DNA from: Halobacteriales archaeon
GTDB lineage: Archaea; Halobacteriota; Halobacteria; Halobacteriales; SKSH01
Direction: 5' to 3'
Length of the DNA: 22,852 nt
Assembly: GCA_007118075.1 (NCBI GenBank)
Contig: SKSH01000068.1
Coordinates: 1 to 22,852 of the forward strand
Shown: piece by piece, positions 1-7,344 of the stretch
Layout: every line of letters starts with the position of its first letter
Position numbering within the stretch: position 1 is the stretch's first letter
Notes under the pieces: model-generated
What the model saw: only the letters and a program-made list of their open reading frames with translations
What the model was told of the DNA's origin: nothing
The model's database searches: none
Program-made: the position numbers and the translations under genes

Positions 1-1317
1 ACCACCCCCGGCGTACAGGTTCGGAATCGGTGTTCCATCGGCTCTGAGTACCCTGGCATCGGTGTCGACGACGAGTCCACCCTGCGTGTGAAAGAGGGCA
101 CCAGTGACGACAGCCCCGAAAAACGGGGGTTCGAGGACGGATCGACCATCAACTCGGCCGACCTCGTCCGGACGATCGTTTCGGACCGCTTCGTTGTAGG
201 CCTCGACCGTTTTGGCCGTCGATGCTGGATCACACCCGAGGTGTTCGGCGAGTGTCTCGATATCTGGAGCAGATGAATATGAGTTGAGTTCGACGGCTTG
301 GTCGAAGTCATCGAATTCACCGCTGAGCGCCTCGTAAATGCTCTCATCAAACACTTCGTAGGCCAACCCTCCCGGTTGGGCGATGACATCTTCTGCGAGT
401 TCTGAATATCCCTTCGCCTCGTTCTCAAATCGTGCTCCATGCTCATTGACGAGGATTCCGCCGTGCATGATGACCGCAAATGTTGAGAGGGCACCGGTGC
501 CGTGAACGACCGTCGCGTGGCCTTGGTACGCGTCCATGTATCTGAGGTCGGCACCGACAGCGCTACCCCAACGGATTCCATCGCCCGTGTTACCGTCGGT
601 ACCGAAGTAAAGCCCCTCCGCGATCGATCCACAGTGGCGTTCGACCATCTGTCGATTCCCACCGAAGCCATCAGTCGCGAGAATCACCCGCTTAGCAGCA
701 ATGACCTCCTCGTGGGTGACTCCGGCTATGGCTCCAACGACAGCGCCATCTTCGACCACAAGCGCCTTTACCGGGGTGTTCGTGAGCAGCTCGGTGTTCT
801 CAGTCGACCGAATCCGCTCGCTGAGCTCCTCGATGAGGTGCTCTCCATTTCGCCCTGGAGGTGAGTGCATCCGGTATTCAGAGTGACGTGGATATCGGAA
901 GTTATCGACGAGTTGTAGTGAGATATCCCAGTCGTCGATCAGCCAGTGGATGAGTTCCTTGCTCTCTTTACAGAGGTGCTCGACGAGCTCGACATTTGTG
1001 TTCCCATGGTTCTTCTCGAGGATATCCGCGGCGATGTTTTCGTATGTCTCATCAATCCCCGCTTCCTGCTGTAAGCGAGTCCCTGCCGCAGGGATCATCC
1101 CGGTCGACAATGCGGTGTTCCCGCCGATTCGGTCGCTCTTTTCGAGCACGGTGACCGTGCCGTCGGTGTGATCTGCAGCAGCTAGTGCCGCGACTAGACC
1201 GGTACCACCTCCGCCGATCACGAGAACGTCGGTTTCCACATCGAAGGAGGTCTCCGAGGCATCGATTACCTCGTCTGCAGCATGATCCAGCGTCCGTTCA
1301 CCAAGATCCGTGACCAT
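1..1317 (-). CDS. FAD-dependent oxidoreductase, fumarate reductase/succinate dehydrogenase flavoprotein-like (C-terminus cut by window)
   Basis: An open frame runs from an ATG at 1317 down to base 1 without a stop, giving 439 codons; I infer that roughly 30 to 60 C-terminal residues are missing. Residues 31-40 carry the dinucleotide-binding fold VLVIGGGGTG with an acidic residue (E59) after the second strand, and GGNT follows at 65-68; this is the FAD site of the FRD/SDH flavoprotein family. A TGDG motif (244-247) and HTQGG (410-414) match conserved positions of the soluble fumarate reductase/urocanate reductase/ketosteroid dehydrogenase group. The catalytic arginine of flavocytochrome c fumarate reductases, expected just after RFxNE (296-300), appears to be Tyr304, so plain fumarate reduction is doubtful. 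No signal peptide is seen, so it is probably cytoplasmic. Substrate unknown. It is transcribed away from the hyu operon and lies 277 bp downstream of the small gene at 1595-2056. Confidence 0.85.
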   Translation of the reverse strand, partial: MVTDLGERTLDHAADEVIDASETSFDVETDVLVIGGGGTGLVAALAAADHTDGTVTVLEKSDRIGGNTALSTGMIPAAGTRLQQEAGIDETYENIAADILEKNHGNTNVELVEHLCKESKELIHWLIDDWDISLQLVDNFRYPRHSEYRMHSPPGRNGEHLIEELSERIRSTENTELLTNTPVKALVVEDGAVVGAIAGVTHEEVIAAKRVILATDGFGGNRQMVERHCGSIAEGLYFGTDGNTGDGIRWGSAVGADLRYMDAYQGHATVVHGTGALSTFAVIMHGGILVNEHGARFENEAKGYSELAEDVIAQPGGLAYEVFDESIYEALSGEFDDFDQAVELNSYSSAPDIETLAEHLGCDPASTAKTVEAYNEAVRNDRPDEVGRVDGRSVLEPPFFGAVVTGALFHTQGGLVVDTDARVLRADGTPIPNLYAGGG

Positions 1318-1594
1318 CGTAGTTATCGAAGTGGTGCCGAAGACCAAACCTGTTTGGCAATCGGTCTGCGTGCTGTCTCGGAAACCAGACCAAAGCAGAC
1401 TTGTTCGCTGAAATCACGTTGCCTGCACCTGAACAAATCTACCTGATTGGCGAGACAGATGTATCCAGCCGACTCCGCTCGGTCGAACTGACGATCGTTC
1501 TCTGTTGTACAACGCTGAGTGGCCGAAGTTGACCCATTGGTCACATCGATGACCGACAGTCACATCGAATTCTTCGATCGACTTCACCAATTGA
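1318..1594. promoter_or_regulatory. Intergenic region upstream of the flavoprotein gene, with a perfect palindrome
   Basis: This 277-bp stretch holds no believable gene; the frames across it are short and composition-driven. Its main feature is a perfect 6+2+6 palindrome, CCAAACCTGTTTGG, at 1344-1357. It ends 26 bp upstream of the flavoprotein ATG on the minus strand, which in a leaderless haloarchaeal gene is the TATA/BRE position. That placement suits a repressor or activator operator. No protein is known to bind here. Confidence 0.4.
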
Positions 1595-2056
1595 TTACTC
1601 CAACGTACCAAAGAGCAGGTCTGGCTCGTCGATCTTGATGACCACCTTTGATCGCCGATTGAGCGGACGCAGATGTAATTCGATCGCGTCTTCGATTGCC
1701 TCAAGCAGTTCGTCGATGCTGGCCAGCTCGTAATAGATCGGACAGCAGATGGCCGTCGATGTGCCTGGTGCGGTTGCGACGATGACGGCATACCCAAAGC
1801 CACTCTCTTGTGCCGTGAACACAGCTACCTCGGGTGCATCGAATTCACCGGCCAGCGCTTCGACAGCCTCGAACTCGCTGCCGGGCAGGAGGATGTCAAA
1901 GGCAACGGTGTCAGGGATTGGAACCACGTCACCGGGGTGGAGCAACTCCACCTCGTAACCATCCTCACGGTAGGTGTCGGCGGTCGCCGCTGCTTCTTCG
2001 ATGATGTCCGCCCACCGGCTCGGTACCGCCGGTGGACCACGTCCAGGTCGTCTCAT
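1595..2056 (-). CDS. Small conserved haloarchaeal protein of unknown function (possibly DUF7529-like)
   Basis: 153 residues from the ATG at 2056. The frame stays open for another 27 codons upstream, but the internal ATG is chosen because GAGGAGG (2064-2070, read on the minus strand) lies 7 bp before it, and because the N-terminal extension is basic and unlike the rest. The protein is very acidic. After a short Arg/Pro-rich start it has a helix (WADIIEEAAATADTYREDG), a segment with PGDVVPIPD, and a C-terminal half that may form a beta sheet with a Cys-Cys pair (ICCPIYYE). No catalytic motif, signal peptide or membrane segment is visible. The pattern recalls small haloarchaea-only proteins grouped as DUF7529, but I cannot confirm this. 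It faces away from hyuA, and no link to the neighbouring catabolic genes is evident. Confidence 0.75.
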   Translation of the reverse strand: MRRPGRGPPAVPSRWADIIEEAAATADTYREDGYEVELLHPGDVVPIPDTVAFDILLPGSEFEAVEALAGEFDAPEVAVFTAQESGFGYAVIVATAPGTSTAICCPIYYELASIDELLEAIEDAIELHLRPLNRRSKVVIKIDEPDLLFGTLE

Positions 2057-2063
2057 GGTGCAG

Positions 2064-2070
2064 CCTCCTC
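2064..2070 (-). promoter_or_regulatory. Shine-Dalgarno site deciding the start at 2056
   Basis: GAGGAGG on the minus strand, 7 bp before the ATG at 2056. It is a near-complete match to the archaeal anti-Shine-Dalgarno sequence and argues against the longer frame that starts at 2137. Confidence 0.6.
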
Positions 2071-2285
2071 TGTCGGTAAGTAAAAGCCCGACGCCTCTAA
2101 CCGATCGGTCCAACGCATGCAGATATTTGGTGAACATATGGTGGAAAATTCATGATAGAAAAGTTATCAATGTGTACTGCTATTACCGATAACGATGCCC
2201 TATTCGAATAGCCGATTTTTGGTCGCACTTTCCGTTGTATGGACGATTTCGGTTGAATCGGCGATTCGCTCACAACAGTCTATTT

Positions 2286-2311
2286 CAATATATCAATGTA
2301 TTGCTATATAT
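2286..2311 (+). promoter_or_regulatory. Probable hyuA operon promoter: palindrome plus TATA-like box
   Basis: CTATATATG at 2304-2311 is a good archaeal TATA candidate, placing transcription start near 2330-2335 and leaving a leader of about 30 nt before the hyuA ATG at 2362. No Shine-Dalgarno precedes that ATG. Directly upstream, 2286-2303 is a near-perfect palindrome (CAATATAT, CA, ATGTATTG; 7 of 8 arm positions pair) abutting the TATA box, where an archaeal regulator could block or recruit TBP/TFB. The 2057-2361 gap as a whole is A/T-rich and otherwise empty. Confidence 0.45.
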
Positions 2312-2361
2312 GTGTCACCAATTCACAAGAATTTTGAGCGTATCCAGCGAACTATGCTTGT

Positions 2362-4395
2362 ATGACATCGTCGCACCACCTGGCTGTAGATATCGGTGGC
2401 ACATTTGTTGACTCGGTGACCTTCGACCGCGAATCGGGGGAGCTAGCGGTGGAGAAGGCGTCGACCACCCCTGCTGACCCCACCGCTGGGGTCGTCAATG
2501 CGATCGAGAAGCTCGGTCTCGACCTCGCCGATGCGAGCTCGTTCGTCCATGGGACCACGCTCGGTATCAACGCGCTACTGGAGCGAGAAGGTGCACGTAC
2601 CGGGATCATCACCAACGAAGGGTTCAGGGATATCTACGAGATCGGTCGAACCAACCTCAAGCGCGACTCGATGTACGATATCCGTTACAACAAGCCCGAA
2701 TTACTCGTTCCTCGTCGTCGCCGATACGGTGTGGGCGGTCGACTCGATGCAAAGGGCAACGAGGTCGAACCGTTAGATGAGGACGCTGTTCGTGACGCCG
2801 CACGTGAGTTGGTCGATGAGTGGGATTGTGAGGCCATCGCCGTCTGCTTCCTTCACTCATACCAGAACGACGAGCACGAACGACGCGCTGGAGAGATCAT
2901 CCGTGAGGAAGTCCCCGGAGTCAGTCTCTCACTATCGAGCGAGATCACCCGCGAGTACCGCGAGTACGAGCGAACCTCGACCGCCGTGCTCGATGCGTAC
3001 ATCAAGCCAATCTTCGACAACTACGTCGAACAGCTCGATGACACCGTCCGCGACGAGGGCTTCGATGGTTCATTCTTCATCACTCGATCGGGCGGTGGGG
3101 CACTGACCGCAGAGAGTGCCACCACGGCACCGGTACACACCATTCTTTCCGGACCCGCTGGTGGGCTCATCGGTGCCTCATTCGTCGGAGATATCATCGG
3201 CCGAGAGAACCTCATCGCCGTCGACTTCGGTGGAACGAGTATGGATGCCTGTGTCATCGAGGACGGCGCCCCCGCCGTCGAGTACGAGTCTGCCCTCGAG
3301 GAACTGCCGATGATGATTCCGGTCTTCGACATCCGAACCATCGGCGCCGGTGGTGGTAGCATCGGTTGGCTCGACGGCAACCTGCTGAAGGTGGGCCCAC
3401 AGAGTGCCGGTGCTGATCCCGGTCCGATCTGTTATGGCCATGGTGGCTCCGAACCGACGATCACCGACGCCGCCCTCGCGCTGGGCTTTATGGATCCTGA
3501 CCAGTTCCTCGGTGGCGAGATGGACCTCGATGCCGACGCTGCACTGTCGGGTATCGAGACGAAACTTGCTGATGAACTCGGCCAGTCCATCGAAGAGGTC
3601 AGCCGTGGAATGTTCGATGTGGCGCTTGCGAACACGGTCGGAGCGATCCGGGAGATCACCGTCGAGAAAGGGCTTGATCCTCGTGATTTCACGATGGTTG
3701 CCTACGGCGGTGCCGGGCCGATGTTCGTGCCACTCGTCGCGAGAGAACTCGGCGTCGGTGAGGTGCTCGTCCCACAGGCACCGTCGGTATTCTCCGCGTG
3801 GGGGATGCTCATGTCCGATATCGTCTACGACGAGAGCCAGACCTACATCAGCGTCCTCGAGGACGTCGATCATGATGAGTTCGAGCGTCGGTTCACCGAG
3901 CTCGAAGAGGAACTCACCGAACAACTCAGTGTGGAAGGATTCGCTGATGAGACGCAGTCACTCGAGCGGTACGTCGAGATGCGCTATCTTGGTCAGGAGC
4001 ACACGGTGTCGGTACCTGGGCAGGATCTCGCAGACCTCGACGAACTCGGCGAACGGTTCGAGGCCAAGCACGAATCACGGTACGGTCACACGATGGACGA
4101 CCCACCACAGGTGGTCCACCTTCGGGTTCGCGGCATCGGCGAGACGGACAAACCCACACTTGAGAAGGCCACCGCCGATGGTGCGGGAGAACCAGTTGGT
4201 GTCCGCAACGCGTACGACTTCGCCGCCGGCGAGATGACCGACTTCGATGTCTACAAGCGTGGGTCACTCGCCGCCGGACAGACCATCGAGGGTCCCGCCA
4301 TCGTCTTCGAGCCAACCACGACGATCGTCTTCCACTCCGATCAAACGGCCGAGGTCGACGATTACGGCCATCTGCTGATCCAGGGAGGGGTGTGA
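2362..4395 (+). CDS. hyuA: HyuA-type subunit: ATP-dependent hydantoinase/oxoprolinase family protein A
   Basis: 677 residues, full length for the hydantoinase A / 5-oxoprolinase family. The N-terminus carries the ASKHA phosphate-1 loop IGGTFVD (11-17). A second nucleotide loop, DFGGTSMD, begins at residue 288, and the family Gly-rich motif GAGGGSIGW begins near 328. Downstream AYGGAGPMFVP and SVFSAWGM are also diagnostic. Members use ATP to activate a cyclic amide (5-oxoproline, N-methylhydantoin) or, in relatives, to carboxylate ketones; they work as a complex with a HyuB subunit in the cytoplasm. First gene of the plus-strand run; the hyuB1 ATG begins 2 bp after its stop. The exact substrate cannot be read from sequence. 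It is the only HyuA in the window against three HyuB subunits. Confidence 0.93.
   Translation: MTSSHHLAVDIGGTFVDSVTFDRESGELAVEKASTTPADPTAGVVNAIEKLGLDLADASSFVHGTTLGINALLEREGARTGIITNEGFRDIYEIGRTNLKRDSMYDIRYNKPELLVPRRRRYGVGGRLDAKGNEVEPLDEDAVRDAARELVDEWDCEAIAVCFLHSYQNDEHERRAGEIIREEVPGVSLSLSSEITREYREYERTSTAVLDAYIKPIFDNYVEQLDDTVRDEGFDGSFFITRSGGGALTAESATTAPVHTILSGPAGGLIGASFVGDIIGRENLIAVDFGGTSMDACVIEDGAPAVEYESALEELPMMIPVFDIRTIGAGGGSIGWLDGNLLKVGPQSAGADPGPICYGHGGSEPTITDAALALGFMDPDQFLGGEMDLDADAALSGIETKLADELGQSIEEVSRGMFDVALANTVGAIREITVEKGLDPRDFTMVAYGGAGPMFVPLVARELGVGEVLVPQAPSVFSAWGMLMSDIVYDESQTYISVLEDVDHDEFERRFTELEEELTEQLSVEGFADETQSLERYVEMRYLGQEHTVSVPGQDLADLDELGERFEAKHESRYGHTMDDPPQVVHLRVRGIGETDKPTLEKATADGAGEPVGVRNAYDFAAGEMTDFDVYKRGSLAAGQTIEGPAIVFEPTTTIVFHSDQTAEVDDYGHLLIQGGV
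4383..4390 (+). promoter_or_regulatory. Ribosome binding site of hyuB1, inside the end of hyuA
   Basis: GGGAGGGG lies inside the last codons of hyuA, 7 bp before the ATG at 4398. It favours ATG 4398 over the in-frame GTG at 4392, which would sit only 1 bp after this site. Confidence 0.55.
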
Positions 4396-4397
4396 TC

Positions 4398-6188
4398 ATG
4401 GCTGCTAGTGTCAGAGCCGAACCAGACGCGGCCACCGTCGAGGTGGTCCGAAACTACCTCAACTCGGCCGCTGAGGAGATGCAGCGCACACTCATCAGAA
4501 CCGCCTACAACACGATCGTCTACGAGATCCTCGACTTCGGTATCTCACTGTATGATGCTGACCGCCAGCTCATTGCAGATTCGCCCGGACTCGCCCTCTT
4601 CCTCGGTGCCAACGACTACGCACTCAACAAGCTCGTCGATCATGTTGGCGTCGAGAACATGCACCCTGGCGATATCTTCTTGCTCAATTACCCCTACTGG
4701 AGCTCGACCCACACGCTCGACGTCTGTGTCGTCGCACCGATCTATGCCGAGGGTGAGGATGTCCCACAGGAGGACAACGAGCTCATCGGCTTTGCGGCCA
4801 CACGGGCACATTGGCTCGATCTCGGTGCGAAGGATCCTGGCTACGTGTTGGACTCGACCGACATGCACCAGGAGGGACTTATCTTCCCGTGCACCCGGGT
4901 ATACAAGGGTGGCGAACCCGACGAGGAGATCCTCGAACTCATCCGGTTCAACTCACGGCTGCCGAACAAGGTCATCGGCGACCTCAATGCACAGATCGCG
5001 GCATTGCGGACGGGTAAGCTGCGCATGCGAGAGCTCCACAAGAAGTACGGTTCGGAGGTCGTCACCGCGAGCATCGAACAGATCCACGATCATGGCCGCC
5101 AGACAGCACGGGATGCCGTCGCTGCACTGCCCGATGGTTCGTGGACTGCGGTCGATCACATCGATGGTACCACGGGCGATCTCATCAGGATCGAGGTCGA
5201 GGTGACCATCGATGGTGACGAGTTCCATGTCGATTTCACGGGCTCATCCGATGAGGTCGATGAACCGCTCAACATCCCTCTCGGGATGACCGAGACGGTC
5301 TGCAAACTGTGTTTCAAGTCGATCACCACGCCTGATGAGGTGAGCAACGCCGGGCAGTACGATCCGCTCTCGGTGTATGCACCGGAGGGGAGCGTCTTCA
5401 ACGCGACGTACCCAGCGCCAACGTTCACCATCTGGACGGCGATCGTCAGTGTCGATATCATCTACAAGGCGCTTGCACAGGCACTCCCTGGTCACATCCC
5501 GGCGAGCTCAGGTGGCGATCTGAACGACATCATGCTCTACGGTGAGGATCCGGAGACCGGTCGGCAGTTCGTCGAGGCGAACAACGATGCCGTCGGCTGG
5601 GGAGCGACCGACGAACGAGATGGACCGAACGCACTCATGCACATCACTGAGACGATGGTCCGGAACCTCCCGATGGAGGTGCTCGAGAACAAGGCACCGA
5701 TCCTCTTCGATGAACTATCGCTCCGAGAGGACTCGGGTGGACTCGGTCGTTTCCGCGGGGGATTGGGTCTCCAACGCGATTATCGGATAACCGGTCCGGT
5801 TGGTGCCCTTTCGATCATCCAGAAGACGAAGCGTCCAGGCTTTGGTCTTGCAGGCGGTGAGCCAGGGGCGAAAAACGGCGTCGTCCTTCACCTCAACGAT
5901 GGTGCCGATGAGCGAGTGCAGATTCTCGTCGACAACACCGACCTCTATGACGACGGTCTCAAGTGGGTCGGCATGTTCCGTGGATTCTTCGAACCTGGCG
6001 AGGTCATCTCCAACCGCTCCGGTGGTGGAGGTGGCTATGGCGAACCGTTCGAACGACCACCGGAAGCCGTCCTCGAGGATGTCATCGATGGGTACGTGTC
6101 GGTTGCCTCGGCGAAGGGCGACTATGGTGTTGTCATCACTGATGACCTCGAGATCGATCACGAGGCCACCGAAGAGCTCCGTGGATGA
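4398..6188 (+). CDS. hyuB: HyuB-type subunit 1: hydantoinase/oxoprolinase family protein B
   Basis: 596 residues from the ATG at 4398, chosen for the upstream GGGAGGGG and because the other two paralogues also begin about ten residues before the conserved DAATVEVVRNY block. HyuB family features: YEILDFGISLYD early on, a GDIFLLNYPYW segment (N97-W101) followed by HTLD, RAHWLDLGAKDPG from residue 136, and the C-terminal Gly run NRSGGGGGYG preceding EAVLEDVIDGYVS. In most described HyuB proteins the first site reads NDPY; here Asp is Tyr. Role: catalytic partner of HyuA in ATP-dependent ring opening or carboxylation. Its stop overlaps the next gene's start (ATGA, 6185-6188), so translation is probably coupled. 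It differs from the paralogues by a short acidic insertion near residue 115 (EGEDVPQED) and Cys instead of Gly in IFPCTRVYKGG. Confidence 0.92.
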   Translation: MAASVRAEPDAATVEVVRNYLNSAAEEMQRTLIRTAYNTIVYEILDFGISLYDADRQLIADSPGLALFLGANDYALNKLVDHVGVENMHPGDIFLLNYPYWSSTHTLDVCVVAPIYAEGEDVPQEDNELIGFAATRAHWLDLGAKDPGYVLDSTDMHQEGLIFPCTRVYKGGEPDEEILELIRFNSRLPNKVIGDLNAQIAALRTGKLRMRELHKKYGSEVVTASIEQIHDHGRQTARDAVAALPDGSWTAVDHIDGTTGDLIRIEVEVTIDGDEFHVDFTGSSDEVDEPLNIPLGMTETVCKLCFKSITTPDEVSNAGQYDPLSVYAPEGSVFNATYPAPTFTIWTAIVSVDIIYKALAQALPGHIPASSGGDLNDIMLYGEDPETGRQFVEANNDAVGWGATDERDGPNALMHITETMVRNLPMEVLENKAPILFDELSLREDSGGLGRFRGGLGLQRDYRITGPVGALSIIQKTKRPGFGLAGGEPGAKNGVVLHLNDGADERVQILVDNTDLYDDGLKWVGMFRGFFEPGEVISNRSGGGGGYGEPFERPPEAVLEDVIDGYVSVASAKGDYGVVITDDLEIDHEATEELRG

Positions 6189-7312
6189 CCATGGCGATCC
6201 CCGGTGATTTCACCGCGCGGACCGAGCAGGTTCAGGCCCGGCTGACCGACCGCAATGTCGCGGGGCTCGTGCTCTTTCCGAGTCCGAACCTCAGCTATCT
6301 CACCGGTTTCGTCGAGGAACCGATGGAACGTCATCTGCTCCTCGTCGTCACTCCAGCAGCGATACGGATGGTTGCCCCGACGATGTACGTCGAGCAGCTC
6401 AATGCGGAGACCGATCTGGAGCATATCATCGCCTGGGCTGATGCGGACGACCCGCTCGATGCTGTACAAGCGGCGCTGACCGAGACAGAATTGGCGAACA
6501 CAGATGGCCGCGTGCTCCTTGATGAGACGATGTTCGCCAGATTCGTCGTCGACCTGCAGGGACTGCTCCCCGATGCCAGCTACGGCCTGGCTGGGGAGGT
6601 ACTTGAAGACCTGCGAATCATCAAAGACGACGCCGAACTGACGGCACTCCGTGAGGCAGCATCCATCACCGACGCAGCGTGGATGGACGTCCGCGATCGT
6701 GGAGATGAACTCATTGGCAAGACCGAACAGGAGGTCGTCTACGTGCTTCGTGATGCGATCGATGCACACGGTGGCGACGGCTTCTCCTTCGAACCGATCG
6801 TCGGTTCGGGTCCGAACGGAGCCAAGCCACACCATCGCTCAGGTGACCGGGTCATCGAAGCTGGTGATCCGGTGGTGTTCGATTTCGGCACAGTCGTCGA
6901 TGGATATCCCGGAGATCAGACCCGGACTGTCGTCATCGGTGGTGAACCACCGGCTGATTTCGAGGAAGTCCACGCCATCGTTCATGAGGCGTTTCAAGCA
7001 GGTATCGAAGCCGTCGAACCAGGTGTCACCGCCGGTTCAGTCGACGTGGCGGCACGATCGGTTATCGAAGATGCTGGTTATGGCGATGTCTTCCTCCACC
7101 GTACCGGTCATGGTGTCGGCCTCGAGGTGCACGAACCACCGTACATCGTTGGCGGCAACGACCGGATACTCGAGCCTGGAATGGTCCATAGTGTCGAGCC
7201 AGGTATCTATCTCGAGGGACGCTTCGGTGTCCGTATCGAAGACCTCGTGGTCGTCACCGAGGATGGCTGTGAGCAGCTGAACGCCACGTCACGCGATTGG
7301 AGGTCTCGATAG
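6185..7312 (+). CDS. M24 family metallopeptidase (Xaa-Pro aminopeptidase/dipeptidase-like)
   Basis: 375 residues. The N-terminal half (about 1-150) is a creatinase/prolidase N-domain with LSYLTGF; the C-terminal half has the pita-bread fold. All five dinuclear metal ligands can be placed: D233 (VFDFG), D244 (GDQTRT), H309 (HRTGHGVG), E338 (VEPGIY) and E352 (RIEDLV). H316 in EVHEPP is the usual extra active-site histidine. Full ligand conservation argues for a peptidase rather than a creatinase, which lacks the metal site. Expected reaction: cleavage of X-Pro or similar bonds in short peptides, in the cytoplasm. The start overlaps the hyuB1 stop; an ATG 6 bp later (6191) is equally possible. 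The hyuB genes on both sides place it inside the hyu pathway rather than general peptide turnover. Confidence 0.9.
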   Translation: MTMAIPGDFTARTEQVQARLTDRNVAGLVLFPSPNLSYLTGFVEEPMERHLLLVVTPAAIRMVAPTMYVEQLNAETDLEHIIAWADADDPLDAVQAALTETELANTDGRVLLDETMFARFVVDLQGLLPDASYGLAGEVLEDLRIIKDDAELTALREAASITDAAWMDVRDRGDELIGKTEQEVVYVLRDAIDAHGGDGFSFEPIVGSGPNGAKPHHRSGDRVIEAGDPVVFDFGTVVDGYPGDQTRTVVIGGEPPADFEEVHAIVHEAFQAGIEAVEPGVTAGSVDVAARSVIEDAGYGDVFLHRTGHGVGLEVHEPPYIVGGNDRILEPGMVHSVEPGIYLEGRFGVRIEDLVVVTEDGCEQLNATSRDWRSR

Positions 7313-7344
7313 ATGTCTACGAATCGGCAATGGGGGATCTCACG

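Noticed and set aside
3178..3924. A 248-codon minus-strand frame and other long antisense frames inside hyuA, hyuB and dpp genes
   Set aside because: They mirror strongly coding plus-strand genes with clear domains; such antisense frames are common in GC-rich, RNY-biased haloarchaeal genes.
6185..7312. Reading the M24 gene as creatinase, giving a creatinine to N-methylhydantoin to sarcosine pathway with HyuA/HyuB
   Set aside because: All five metallopeptidase ligands are present, whereas creatinase lacks a metal site; no creatininase or carbamoylsarcosine hydrolase is seen.
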